Positions 27,687-36,047 are shown, numbered from the stretch's first letter. The stretch is 64,000 nucleotides of DNA from Pelagicoccus sp. SDUM812005 (GCF_031127875.1 NZ_JARXIA010000001.1:62001-126000), one strand, 5' to 3'. Numbers and translations are program-made. Notes: a model not told the origin generated them from the letters alone.

Positions 27687-28459
27687 ACCAGCTTGAACTC
27701 GGACTCGGCTTCCAGGTTGAGGGAGACGCGGGCGCTGCCGAGGTTGACGGCGATTTCCAGGAAGCCGCCGGAGCCGAGGTAGGCGATGGGCTTGCCTTTT
27801 TCCACGCTGTGGAAGGATAGGCCGAAGGGGATCTTGTCTCCATTTTTCAATACGACGGATTGGGGGGCGGGGCTGCTCCGCGTGATGCGGAGATTGGTGA
27901 TGGCGTTGCCGAATTGGTCGAAGTAGATGACTTGCCCGTCCATGGGGAGGTCGTGGACTTCGGGGAAGTCGATGCCGTCGTGGGCGAACTTGGGCAGGGC
28001 GGTGCAGAAGTCGCTGGGCGGGATCTTGCTCGCAAGGAAGGCGGCGGCGGGAGCGAAGATGTCGCGGCCGTGGAAGGTGTTGCTCTCGCGAACTTGGGCG
28101 TCGAAGCGGTGCGGCTCGATCTCGTAGGTGCGGCACATGCCGGAATCGAGCAGCCCCAGCAGCCCGTTGTCGGGAGCTACGAAGTAGTAGTCGCCGTCGA
28201 AGTGTACGATGGGTTTGCGGTCGGAGCCGACGCCGGGATCGACCACGCAGAGGAAGACGGTGCCGCGGGGGAAGTCGTGGTAGCACTGGGAGAGGATGAA
28301 GGCGCCGGAGCGGATGTTGCCCGGCTCGACCTGGTGGGAAATGTCGATGACTTTTGCTTCGGGGCAAAGTCTAGCGAGAACGGCTTTGACGGATGCGACG
28401 TACCAGTCGCTTTCGCCGAAGTCCGAGAGGAAGGCAACGATGGGTGGAGTTGGAACCAT
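27683..28459 (-). CDS. S-adenosylmethionine hydrolase (DUF62/SAM hydroxide adenosyltransferase family)
   Basis: A 258-residue protein of the fluorinase/chlorinase superfamily. Seen: VAFLSDFGESDWYVASVKAV at the N-terminus, ISHQVEPGNIRSGAFILSQ, GTVFLCVVDPGVGSDRKPIV, and YYFVAPDNGLLGLLDS. The C-terminal beta-barrel starts around residue 165 with YFDQFGNAITNLRI. Family members hydrolyse SAM to adenosine and methionine rather than halogenating it. There is no extended halide-binding loop evident. It is a monocistronic minus-strand gene that ends in a CTAG overlap with the reductase gene. Confidence 0.88.
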   Translation of the reverse strand: MVPTPPIVAFLSDFGESDWYVASVKAVLARLCPEAKVIDISHQVEPGNIRSGAFILSQCYHDFPRGTVFLCVVDPGVGSDRKPIVHFDGDYYFVAPDNGLLGLLDSGMCRTYEIEPHRFDAQVRESNTFHGRDIFAPAAAFLASKIPPSDFCTALPKFAHDGIDFPEVHDLPMDGQVIYFDQFGNAITNLRITRSSPAPQSVVLKNGDKIPFGLSFHSVEKGKPIAYLGSGGFLEIAVNLGSARVSLNLEAESEFKLV

Positions 28460-28546
28460 GGGCTATAGGTATCGTCGAGCGTACCTTTTGAGTTTAGCCG
28501 ATTGCGAGAGTTGGCGTTAGGAGGAGGCTATGCTAGGGTGTGGGGC

Positions 28547-29005
28547 ATGAGATTCAATGCGAATATTGGCGGGCTGGTTTTGGCGTTGGCCCTGTGCGCT
28601 CCGGCCTTGGGGGGGCAGGAGGAAGAGGTCGGCTTTCGCGAGCCGCTCTTCTTTTCGGAGATCGACCGGGATGAGAGGACGCCGCAGGCGGTTCGCGTGG
28701 GCGGGGTGGTTTTCGTAGCGGCGATGGGGGCCTCCGGCGAGACGGTGCAGCAGCAAGCCCGCACGGCCTACATCCGCCTGCAGTCGGTGCTGGGCAACTA
28801 CGGGCTGCGCATGGCCGATGCCGTGCAGGAGCGGGTCTACCTGAAGCAAGGCGCGAGCTACGAAGCGGCCAAGGCGGCCCGGCTCCTCGTCTATGGCGAA
28901 GGCGGCGGACCGGCCTTGACCATGGTGGAGGTGGCGGGCTTCGAGGACCCGTCGACCTTGATCGAGATCGAGCTGGTCGCGGTCGCGAACCCCGAGGAGG
29001 AATAG
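28547..29005 (+). CDS. RidA/YjgF-YER057c-UK114 family protein with a signal peptide
   Basis: A 152-residue protein. Residues 1-22 (MRFNANIGGLVLALALCAPA) are a signal peptide, followed by a RidA-type domain: PQAVRVGGVVFVAAMGASGE, QQQARTAYIRLQSVLGNYGL, ADAVQERVYLKQGASY and GGPALTMVEVAGFEDPSTLI. Cytoplasmic RidA deaminates reactive enamines and imines made by PLP enzymes. The catalytic Arg of RidA (in the R-T/S-A/C motif near the C-terminus) is not evident; the equivalent place reads GPALTMVEV, so this is probably a different Rid subfamily. Export of a Rid protein is unusual. The ATG at 28547 starts the signal peptide. Confidence 0.72.
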   Translation: MRFNANIGGLVLALALCAPALGGQEEEVGFREPLFFSEIDRDERTPQAVRVGGVVFVAAMGASGETVQQQARTAYIRLQSVLGNYGLRMADAVQERVYLKQGASYEAAKAARLLVYGEGGGPALTMVEVAGFEDPSTLIEIELVAVANPEEE

Positions 29006-29065
29006 GCTCGTTATCTTTGGAGGCGACCTTGCATTTTTTGCTGAAACTATAAGGCTTTGCCCCCT

Positions 29066-30268
29066 ATGAGTTATCAGCCCTCTGAAGAGATCCTAGAAAA
29101 GTACGCGGATGTTATGATTAACTTCGCCCTGAACAGCGGGGAAGGCGTGAAGCCGGGCGAGGTGGTTCAACTGCGGGTGCCGGAGGTTGCGAAGCCGTTC
29201 CTGGTCGCCTTGCGCCGCGCGGTCTTGAAGGCAGGGGCTCATCCTTTGGTCTTTTTCACTCCGGACGACATGGCTCGCGAGTTCTTCGAGCTCGCCAACG
29301 AGGAGCAGCTCAACTTCTTCGCCGAAAAGTTCCACCGGGGGACGGTGGAGCAGATCGATCACACGGTGGCGATCTTGGCGGAGACGAACAAGAAGGAACT
29401 CGATGGCATCCCTTCCAAGAAGATCATGGCGGCCCAGAAGGCCATGAAGCCGTACATGGACTGGCGCCGCGCCAAGGAATCGGCGGGACGGTATACCTGG
29501 ACGCTCGCCATGTGGGGGACCCAGCAGATGGCCGACGAGGTCGGCATGTCCCTGGAGGAGTATTGGGAGCAAATCATCGAGGCGTGCTATCTCCGCGAGG
29601 AAAAGCCCGCGGAAAAGTGGAAGGCTCTCTATGAGGAGCTCTACGCGTACAAGGACAAGCTCGACGCCCTCGAGATTGAGAAGCTGCACGTGGAAGCCGA
29701 GAATACCGATCTCTGGGTGAAGCTGGGCGACCATCGCAAGTGGCTGGGCGGCTCGGGGCGCAACATTCCGAGCTTCGAGCTCTTTGTCTCGCCGGATTGG
29801 CGCGGGACGGAAGGACGTATCCAGTTTACGGAACCGCTCTATCGCTACGGCGCCTTGATCGAAAACGCGTATTTGGAATTCAAGGACGGATTGGTGGTCA
29901 AGGCGACCGCATCGAAGGGCGAGGATCTGCTCAAGGAAATGATTGCGGTGGAGAACGCGGACAAGGCGGGTGAGTTTTCGCTCACGGACCGCCGCTTCTC
30001 GCGCATCACCAAGTTCATGGGAGAAACGCTTTACGACGAAAACGTGGGAGGCAAGTACGGCAATACGCACATCGCGGTCGGCTCCGCGTACCGAGATTCC
30101 TTCACGGGAGATCCTTCGAAGGTATCTGAAGGGCAATGGGCGGAGATGGGGTACAACAACTCCGTGGTCCATACCGATATCGTCGCTACCTCCAACCGCA
30201 CCGTTACTGCCTACTTGAAGGATGGCAGCAGCACGGTGATCTACAAGGACGGTCAATTCACGATCTAG
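29066..30268 (+). CDS. M29 family aminopeptidase (AmpS/AmpT-like)
   Basis: A 400-residue cytosolic metallo-aminopeptidase. Seen: the N-terminal domain (ILEKYADVMINFALNSGEGV) and the conserved block GSGRNIPSFELFVSPDWRGTEG. Metal-site motifs follow: FTEPLYRYGALIENAYLEF (Glu), KFMGETLYDENVGGKYGNTH (Glu, then His in GNTHIAVGSAYRDS), and VVHTDIV (His, Asp). These match the Glu, Glu, His, His, Asp co-catalytic site of family M29. The ATG at 29066 is preferred over a TTG three codons upstream. The next gene starts 20 bases after the stop, so a three-gene operon is likely (29066-32563). Confidence 0.92.
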   Translation: MSYQPSEEILEKYADVMINFALNSGEGVKPGEVVQLRVPEVAKPFLVALRRAVLKAGAHPLVFFTPDDMAREFFELANEEQLNFFAEKFHRGTVEQIDHTVAILAETNKKELDGIPSKKIMAAQKAMKPYMDWRRAKESAGRYTWTLAMWGTQQMADEVGMSLEEYWEQIIEACYLREEKPAEKWKALYEELYAYKDKLDALEIEKLHVEAENTDLWVKLGDHRKWLGGSGRNIPSFELFVSPDWRGTEGRIQFTEPLYRYGALIENAYLEFKDGLVVKATASKGEDLLKEMIAVENADKAGEFSLTDRRFSRITKFMGETLYDENVGGKYGNTHIAVGSAYRDSFTGDPSKVSEGQWAEMGYNNSVVHTDIVATSNRTVTAYLKDGSSTVIYKDGQFTI

Positions 30269-30287
30269 CGGCCGCGCCTTTTGCATC

Positions 30288-31202
30288 ATGTTCTCCCGCT
30301 TTTTGAGGAATCTATTGCTTGTCCTGCTTGGATTCCTGCTAGCGGGGACCTCGCTGTCGGCCAAGCGTTTCAACATTCTGGTGAACGCGGAAGCCGAGGA
30401 GGACTACCTGGAGCGGACGGCGGATTTGGAGTACCAGACCTACCACATCGTCAAGGGAAAGTTCCATGGCGGCTCGACGCGCGATCGCGGTTTGGAGACG
30501 ACCCGTTTCGAGGATCTCTTCGAGTCCCTCGAGGAGACGCTGAGGAAGCGAAGCCTGTATCCAGAGCCGGACCGGCATAAGGGCGACCTCTTGATCATGG
30601 TCTCCTGGGGCCGGACTTCCTTGGATCCGAACTGGGGAGAATTGCAGGGAATCGCGAGCGCCAGCGACCTCGGAGGCGAGTCCGGACTGGGCTCGACGGG
30701 CAGCGAAGCGAGCCTCGCGACGGCGAGCGCTGGAGCGGATGCGATCGCAGCGCCGGCTCAAACCGCATCGGCCGCATCGGCTGCTGGCGAAGGCTTCGTC
30801 TGGGGATCCGGTGGCGGTTCGCAGCGCTCCAAGAACATGGCATTGCTCGGGCTGGAGGGGAAGCTGCGGAGCCGGAACCTTTTCGGCCCGGATCCGGACG
30901 AGGAGTTGTGGAATGCCTTGGAGGAGGAACGCTACTTCGTCATCCTAAACGCATTCGACTACCAGCACCTGATTCACAACAAGGAGCTGAAGCAGGTGTG
31001 GCGGGTCCGCTACAATACCAGAGCCATCGGGCTCGGCTTCGAGACGGCCTTCGAGTCGATGAACGCGGCGGTCGCGGACGTGATTGGCCTGCAGATGGAT
31101 GATATCGCTAAAGTGAAGGGTGATACCAGCGGCAGGATTTCCATGGGGGAAATCGAAATGGTCAAAATGACGGAATCCGATAAGAAGGCGGTCGGGGAGT
31201 GA
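30288..31202 (+). CDS. Exported hypothetical protein with an Ala/Ser-rich linker
   Basis: A 304-residue protein that I do not recognise. It has a signal peptide (RNLLLVLLGFLLAGTSLSA), a domain with the segment RTADLEYQTYHIVKGKFHGG, a low-complexity Ala/Ser/Gly stretch (about 135-175), and a C-terminal domain with LWNALEEERYFVILNAFDYQ and VWRVRYNTRAIGLGFETAFE. The first domain could be a small alpha/beta fold. It is the second gene of the operon between the M29 aminopeptidase and the epimerase, with tight spacing on both sides; function may be linked to the envelope. Confidence 0.6.
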   Translation: MFSRFLRNLLLVLLGFLLAGTSLSAKRFNILVNAEAEEDYLERTADLEYQTYHIVKGKFHGGSTRDRGLETTRFEDLFESLEETLRKRSLYPEPDRHKGDLLIMVSWGRTSLDPNWGELQGIASASDLGGESGLGSTGSEASLATASAGADAIAAPAQTASAASAAGEGFVWGSGGGSQRSKNMALLGLEGKLRSRNLFGPDPDEELWNALEEERYFVILNAFDYQHLIHNKELKQVWRVRYNTRAIGLGFETAFESMNAAVADVIGLQMDDIAKVKGDTSGRISMGEIEMVKMTESDKKAVGE

Positions 31203-31222
31203 TCGCGTTGCGGTGGGGCGGC

Positions 31223-32563
31223 ATGAGGTTTTTCATTCTTGGTTTCGGGTTCCTTCGATGGCTGCTCGGCGTTTCCTTTGCCGCGGCAGATGAGGCGATT
31301 CTAGCGGAATTGGAGGCATCCTTCGAGCGCGACCTGATCGAGGCTTGGTACCCGCGAGCGGTGGATCGGGAGATGGGCGGCTACGTGACGGGCTTCGACT
31401 TCAAGTGGGAGCCGACGGAGGAAACCGACAAGTTTCTAGTCGGACAGGCTCGGCATGTTTGGGTCCTGTCTCAGCTTGCTGGATACAAAGGCGACGCGAG
31501 CTTCGCGGAGCAGGCCCGGCATGGGGTTCGCTTTTTGATCGACGTGATGTGGGATGCGGAGAATGGCGGTTTCTTTGAGGGCGTTAGCCAGGCGGGGGAG
31601 CCCATTCTTGAGGAAGGGAAGTCGGCCTACGGGATGTCCTTCTCGATTTACGCTCTAGCGGCCTTCTACCGGGAGACGAAGGATGCGGAGGCCTTGGCCT
31701 ACGCGAAGCGAGCTTTCGAGTGGCTGGATCGGCATGCCCGGGACGAGCAGGAGGGCGGTTATGTCGACGATTTGGACCTGCGCGGAAAATGGTCGCGGAA
31801 GCGTATCTACGACTCGGATACGATTGCGATCGGGGCGAAGGACTATAACTCTTCGATCCACCTCCTGGAGTGTTTCACGGCTTTGTATGCGGTTTGGCCA
31901 GACGATTGCCTGCGAACGCGGCTGGAGCAGATGCTCGCGATCTTGAGGGACCGGTTCGTGCAGGAGCCAGCTTACTTGCATTTGATCTTCGATCGCGAGT
32001 GGCGAAAGCTGAGCTTTCGGGACGAGGGGCGGGAGTCGGTGATGCGGCATCGCTTCGTCGACCACGTTTCCTGGGGGCATGATGTGGAAACCGCGTTTTT
32101 GATGCTGGAAGCGGCGGAGCTGCTGTACGGGGAACCTGGCGAGCGAACCTCCGAGGTGGCGAAGGCGCTGGTCGACCACGCTTTGGCGACCGGTTGGGAC
32201 GCGGAGCGCGGTTCGCTTTTCGAAGGCGGCTACTACTTCGGCGACTGCGGCGAAGTGGAGGTCATCATGCCGCAGAAGGTTTGGTGGATTGCGGCCGAGT
32301 CTTTGAACGCGACGCTTCTGATGTCCCAGCTGTACCCCGGAGAGCCGAAGTATCGCCAAGCCTTTGAGGATCAGTGGGCTTACATCAAGCGATACCTCAT
32401 CGATGCGGAGCATGGTGGGTGGCTGGCGACGGGGCGGGACAGCGATCCGGCGGCCGGTTCTCAGGCGAAGGCCTCGCGCTGGAAAGCGAGCTACCATGAC
32501 GGGCGAGCTTACTTGAACTGCATCGAAATGTTGCGGGAAAGCTTTCCGCTGACGCGGCATTGA
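31223..32563 (+). CDS. Exported AGE-family epimerase (cellobiose/mannobiose 2-epimerase-like)
   Basis: A 446-residue (alpha/alpha)6-barrel protein of the N-acylglucosamine/cellobiose 2-epimerase superfamily. Seen: QARHVWVLSQLAGYKGDASF, AYGMSFSIYALAAFYRETKD, HVSWGHDVETAFLMLEAAEL (catalytic His region) and MPQKVWWIAAESLNATLLMS, which match the WGHDxE and WW-Q/A-E blocks of cellobiose 2-epimerases. The N-terminal segment FFILGFGFLRWLLGVSFAAA is a signal peptide, unusual for this mainly cytosolic family. A GTG at 31199 overlapping the previous stop is an alternative start. The enzyme probably isomerises a beta-1,4-linked disaccharide (cellobiose or mannobiose), but the substrate is not determined by these motifs. 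Confidence 0.78.
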   Translation: MRFFILGFGFLRWLLGVSFAAADEAILAELEASFERDLIEAWYPRAVDREMGGYVTGFDFKWEPTEETDKFLVGQARHVWVLSQLAGYKGDASFAEQARHGVRFLIDVMWDAENGGFFEGVSQAGEPILEEGKSAYGMSFSIYALAAFYRETKDAEALAYAKRAFEWLDRHARDEQEGGYVDDLDLRGKWSRKRIYDSDTIAIGAKDYNSSIHLLECFTALYAVWPDDCLRTRLEQMLAILRDRFVQEPAYLHLIFDREWRKLSFRDEGRESVMRHRFVDHVSWGHDVETAFLMLEAAELLYGEPGERTSEVAKALVDHALATGWDAERGSLFEGGYYFGDCGEVEVIMPQKVWWIAAESLNATLLMSQLYPGEPKYRQAFEDQWAYIKRYLIDAEHGGWLATGRDSDPAAGSQAKASRWKASYHDGRAYLNCIEMLRESFPLTRH

Positions 32564-32667
32564 GCGCATTCGTTTCCTAAACGAGCTTGACAGGAGCGCC
32601 TGGGAAAGCTTTTTCGATTTCATTCTTCATCGGATCCGTCCGATGGAAATCGAATCAACCTCGCAAG

Positions 32668-32769
32668 ATGAAGCCATCCGCAATCAAGCCAAGCAAGCTT
32701 ATCAACCTCGTACTAGTGAACGTGGTCGTGGTGGTCGTGGTCGGATGGACCGCGTCAGCGAGAGGTTGA
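32668..32769 (+). CDS. Branched-chain amino acid leader peptide of the ilvB attenuator
   Basis: A 33-codon reading frame just ahead of ilvB. Its peptide is MKPSAIKPSKLINLVLVN followed by VVVVVVVGWTASARG. Nine of its residues are Val, three Leu and two Ile, including seven consecutive Val codons. This is what a transcription-attenuation leader for the Ilv pathway looks like: ribosome stalling at Val, Leu or Ile codons during starvation would allow readthrough. It is followed 23 bases later by a strong hairpin (32793-32826). The same frame opens earlier, but the ATG at 32668 gives a typical leader size. No sequence similarity to the enterobacterial ilvB leader is claimed beyond composition and position. 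Confidence 0.85.
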   Translation: MKPSAIKPSKLINLVLVNVVVVVVVGWTASARG

Positions 32770-32792
32770 ACGAAGCAAAGAGCTTTTGACGA

Positions 32793-32830
32793 AACAACCC
32801 CGCCGGCGCAATCCGGCGGGGTTGTTCGTT
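32793..32830 (+). terminator. Attenuator hairpin ahead of ilvB
   Basis: AACAACCCCGCCGG (32793-32806) pairs perfectly with CCGGCGGGGTTGTT (32813-32826) across the loop CGCAAT: 14 uninterrupted base pairs. CGTTTTA follows. It lies between the Val-rich leader and ilvB. GGTTG inside the end of the leader frame (near 32764) can pair with CAACC at the hairpin's base, a possible seed for an anti-terminator, but I could not model a complete alternative fold. Confidence 0.82.
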
Positions 32831-32890
32831 TTAGGACGCCATCGTCGGAATCAGTCAGCGACTAACCTTAGAAATCAACTGAATCCGAAA

Positions 32891-34579
32891 ATGAACTACA
32901 CAGGCGCAGAAATCCTCATCAAGTTGCTCGAACGACAGGGCATCCAACGAATCGCGGGCATACCGGGCGGAGCCAACCTCCCCATGTACGATGCCTTGTC
33001 GCGAAGCGAAACGATCCGGCACGTCCTGGCTCGTCACGAGCAGGGGGCCGGCTTCATCGCCCACGGACAGGCTCGGGTAACGGGGGAGTCTGCGGTCTTT
33101 TTCGCGACCTCCGGACCGGGGGCTACCAATACGATAACGGCCTTGGCCGACGCGAAGCTCGATTCCATACCGGTTATCTGCATCACGGGCCAGGTTCCCA
33201 AGAGCTTGATCGGCACGGATGCCTTTCAGGAGATCGACACCTTCGGGCTCAGCCTTCCCGTTACCAAGCACAGCTACTTTGCCCAGTCCGCCGAGGAGTT
33301 GCTCCAGATCATTCCGGAAGCCTTCCGCGTAGCCAATTCCGGCCGTCCGGGACCGGTTTTGATCGATATCCCCAAGGACGTCCAGATGGAGCGTATCCAA
33401 GTCGAGCAATGGCCCGAGCCGGGGCGGCGGGAATTGGAGTCGTCGATCGAGGCGAAGGCGATCGAAGCGGCTGCCCGCATGATTGATGAGGCCCAGCGGC
33501 CTGTAATCTATCTCGGCGGCGGAGCGATCCATAGCGGAGCGAGCTCCCGCATGATCGAGTTCGCGGAACGTATCCACGCTCCGGTTACGACGACCTTGAT
33601 GGGCTTGGGAGCCTTTCCAGCGAGTCACCCGCAATCCATCGGCATGCTCGGGATGCATGCTGCTCGCTATACCAACAAAGCCTTGGAGGAGTGCGACCTC
33701 TTGATCGCCCTTGGCGCCCGCTTCGACGATCGCGCTACGGGAAAGGTCGCTCAGTTCTGTCCCGACGCGAAGATCGTCCACATCGACATCGATGCCGCGG
33801 AGCTGCACAAGATCAAGACTGCCCATATCGCTATCCAGGCCGACTTGAACGCGGCCTTGCAGGACTTGATCCCTGCCACCCGGGAGCGTCGCCGCGAAGC
33901 TTGGATGGAGCGGATCGCGGAGTTGAAACGCGATTTTCCAATGGAGATGCCGGACGCGGATTCGCCGACTTCCGCCTACGGCATCATTCGCCAGACGCAG
34001 CGTATTTGTCCGGAGGATACGATCGTGACTACCGACGTTGGGCAGCACCAGATGCGGGCGGCTCAAGCCTTCAGCTTCGACCAGCCGCGACGTTGGCTGA
34101 CCTCGGGTGGATTGGGGACTATGGGCTTCGGCTTGCCGGCTGCCATCGGAGCTGCCTTGGAGGCGCCCGAGCAAACGATCGTTTGCTTCTCGGGCGACGG
34201 CAGCTTGATGATGAATATCCAGGAATTGGCTACGGCGGCGGAAGAAGGAGCGAACTTGAAGGTCGTTCTTTGCAACAACAACTCCTTGGGCTTGGTGCAC
34301 CAGCAGCAAACCCTGTTCTACGGGAAGAACATCTTCGCGTCGAACTTCAGCAGCCATCTCGACTTCTGCATGATCGCCCGCGGTTTCGGCGTAGGCGCCT
34401 ACGACTTGGGCAAGACCGAGGATCCGCAAGCGGCGCTTGAAGAGGCCTTGAAGGCGAAGGGCACGGTTTTGATCAACGTTCCCATCGATGTTACGCACAA
34501 GGTTTTCCCCATGGTTCCTCCTGGCGGAGCGAATTCGGAGGCGTTGGTCGAGCAGGCGGAACGGGAGGTCGCCATTTAG
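32891..34579 (+). CDS. ilvB: Acetolactate synthase, catalytic (large) subunit
   Basis: This thiamine-diphosphate enzyme makes acetolactate or acetohydroxybutyrate, the first shared step of Val, Leu and Ile synthesis. In 562 residues: the activating Glu in VLARHEQGAGFIAHGQARVTG (read in parts), SGPGATNTITALADAKLDS, the central FAD/nucleotide domain with LIALGARFDDRATGKVAQFC, and the TPP-binding GDGSLMMNIQELATA with CNNNSLG. The length matches IlvB/IlvI/IlvG. The Val/Leu/Ile-rich leader and hairpin upstream predict control by attenuation. No small regulatory subunit gene (ilvN/ilvH) or other ilv gene follows. The ATG at 32891 gives the normal N-terminus (MNYTGAEILIKLLERQGI). Confidence 0.94.
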   Translation: MNYTGAEILIKLLERQGIQRIAGIPGGANLPMYDALSRSETIRHVLARHEQGAGFIAHGQARVTGESAVFFATSGPGATNTITALADAKLDSIPVICITGQVPKSLIGTDAFQEIDTFGLSLPVTKHSYFAQSAEELLQIIPEAFRVANSGRPGPVLIDIPKDVQMERIQVEQWPEPGRRELESSIEAKAIEAAARMIDEAQRPVIYLGGGAIHSGASSRMIEFAERIHAPVTTTLMGLGAFPASHPQSIGMLGMHAARYTNKALEECDLLIALGARFDDRATGKVAQFCPDAKIVHIDIDAAELHKIKTAHIAIQADLNAALQDLIPATRERRREAWMERIAELKRDFPMEMPDADSPTSAYGIIRQTQRICPEDTIVTTDVGQHQMRAAQAFSFDQPRRWLTSGGLGTMGFGLPAAIGAALEAPEQTIVCFSGDGSLMMNIQELATAAEEGANLKVVLCNNNSLGLVHQQQTLFYGKNIFASNFSSHLDFCMIARGFGVGAYDLGKTEDPQAALEEALKAKGTVLINVPIDVTHKVFPMVPPGGANSEALVEQAEREVAI

Positions 34580-34739
34580 TCGCAGGCCGACTCCCCGTTG
34601 GCGCAGTCGCAGGCTTCCTCCTGCGCTGCTTAATCCTTGCGGGACGGTGGGGTGGATTGTTGAGTGAAGCGCGAATCGGAGGGGGTGCGCCGCACGAGGC
34701 TAGGCTCTCTAGGAAAAACGATATAAGAGGAAACGGAAA

Positions 34740-35432
34740 ATGTATCAGGAATGGAAATACGATGAGTATCGGCAGGTAGGGAAGGATTATTCGCAAGCGG
34801 CCGAAGTGGAGGTCTACGATGCTTCGCACGCCCAGTTTCGCGACGTGGAAACAGAGAACGCGGCCTTGCTCGCGAAGCTAGGCCTGAGGGCCGGTTCCGC
34901 TGTTTTGGATATCGGCTGTGGAACGGGTGAATTTGCCATGGAGGCCGCTCGGGCAGGTCATCGCGTCACCGCGATCGACGTTTCTCCAGCCATGCTGGTG
35001 CGGGCGAGGGGGAAGGCGTCGGAGGCAGGGCTGGCAAACCTGTCCTTTGTCCATGCGGGCTACCTCGATTTCGAGCTCGAAGCGGGCAGCATGGACGCCG
35101 TTACGAGCAGCTTTTCGCTGCACCACCTGCCGGACTACTGGAAAGGCGTGGCCTTGGACCGCATTTCGAGATGCTTGAAGGCGGGTGGGCTGTTTTTTCT
35201 GCGCGACGTTGTTATGCCGGACCAGGGAGCCGCTGCCAGCGTTTCCCGTTTCATCGAAGAGCAGGAGAGGCTCGGTGGCGACTTTTTGCGCGACGACGCG
35301 ATCGGGCATTTCCGTGACGAGTTCTCTACTTATGACTGGGTCATGCGCGGACTGCTTGAGCGCAGCGGATTTCGGATAAGGACCGTAGAAACGTCTAGCG
35401 GTGTCTTGTCCGAATACCTCTGCGAAGTCTAA
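34740..35432 (+). CDS. Class I SAM-dependent methyltransferase
   Basis: A 230-residue methyltransferase. Motif I is VLDIGCGTGEFAMEAARAGH (SAM binding), followed by VTAIDVSPAMLVRAR (motif II) and the post-motif segment SMDAVTSSFSLHHLPDYWKGV, LKAGGLFFLRDVVMPDQG. The substrate cannot be told from sequence. The N-terminal about 40 residues (YQEWKYDEYRQVGKDYSQAA) are typical of small-molecule or tRNA/lipid methyltransferases of this class. It follows ilvB by 160 bases and appears to be a separate transcript. Confidence 0.82.
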   Translation: MYQEWKYDEYRQVGKDYSQAAEVEVYDASHAQFRDVETENAALLAKLGLRAGSAVLDIGCGTGEFAMEAARAGHRVTAIDVSPAMLVRARGKASEAGLANLSFVHAGYLDFELEAGSMDAVTSSFSLHHLPDYWKGVALDRISRCLKAGGLFFLRDVVMPDQGAAASVSRFIEEQERLGGDFLRDDAIGHFRDEFSTYDWVMRGLLERSGFRIRTVETSSGVLSEYLCEV

Positions 35433-35532
35433 GGCCTTCGGCGAGAATCTCCGATCTCAATGTCAAAGTGCAAGGTTTGAGACCGTTGGAGACACGTCAA
35501 TGCGAACCTACGGTTCGAAGGTCCCTTTATTG

Positions 35533-35844
35533 TCAGCCCTTTCTTCGTTGTAGTTCTTTTCGGATCCAAGCCGGATCTCGCCGCATATCCAAAATCGCTG
35601 CCACGCGTGCCATCTGACCGTCTATGTCGTAGTACAGAGCAAATGGGAATCGCTTGGATAGCATCCGATAAAAGCCGAACTTTTTACTGTGAATCCCAGC
35701 TAAGATCTTCAGAGATTCAATGTCTGAAAGGAGGCTGTCGATAAAGTAGAGGCCGATTCCATCTTCATTAAAATCGTAGAACGCCTTTCCGGCGTCCAAG
35801 TCCTTGGCAGCCTCTTCTAGGGTGACGACAGCCCTGATTTCCAT
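35533..35844 (-). CDS. RelE/ParE family toxin of a type II toxin-antitoxin pair
   Basis: A 103-residue protein with the ParE/RelE fold: an N-terminal beta-hairpin and two helices (AKDLDAGKAFYDFNEDGIGL, FIDSLLSDIESLKI) and a C-terminal sheet (RFPFALYYDIDGQMARVAAI, LDMRRDPAWIRKEL). The end VAAILDMRRDPAWI fits ParE-type proteins. The ATG at 35842-35844 shares one base with the antitoxin's stop (TAATG), so translation is coupled. Upstream codons in the same frame are antitoxin-gene sequence. The target (gyrase or mRNA) is not known. Confidence 0.85.
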   Translation of the reverse strand: MEIRAVVTLEEAAKDLDAGKAFYDFNEDGIGLYFIDSLLSDIESLKILAGIHSKKFGFYRMLSKRFPFALYYDIDGQMARVAAILDMRRDPAWIRKELQRRKG

Positions 35845-36047
35845 TAGCGATAACGCTCTCGAAGCTGCTCGATGGTCAGGAATTTGGCATCCGGAGAATC
35901 CATGATCTTTTTTCTCTCGGCTAGAATCGTCTCGTGCCACTCTGGGGACTCTGGCTCCCTATCCTCGTGGCAGAGCGAATCCCAGATGTGCTCCATGGTC
36001 GTAAGTCGTTCTTGTATAGTCATTTTTTTGATGTCCGGGATGCTCAT
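35844..36047 (-). CDS. Antitoxin, addiction-module component (CHP02574-type)
   Basis: A 67-residue acidic/helical protein: MSIPDIKKMTIQERLTTMEH, IWDSLCHEDREPESPEWHET, ILAERKKIMDSPDAKFLTIE, QLRERYR. The layout (early helix ERLxxMExIWDSL, then PEWHxxxLxxR) is the addiction-module component family that pairs with ParE/RelE toxins. It precedes and overlaps its toxin gene by one base on the minus strand. Its neighbours are a methyltransferase and a helicase; no other mobile markers are seen, so the pair is probably a small stand-alone module. Confidence 0.86.
   Translation of the reverse strand: MSIPDIKKMTIQERLTTMEHIWDSLCHEDREPESPEWHETILAERKKIMDSPDAKFLTIEQLRERYR

Noticed and set aside
35433-35532. 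Possible tRNA because of a GGTTCGA-like stretch near 35511
   Set aside because: No acceptor stem, anticodon arm or CCA is found; it is a simple GAACC/GGTTC hairpin.
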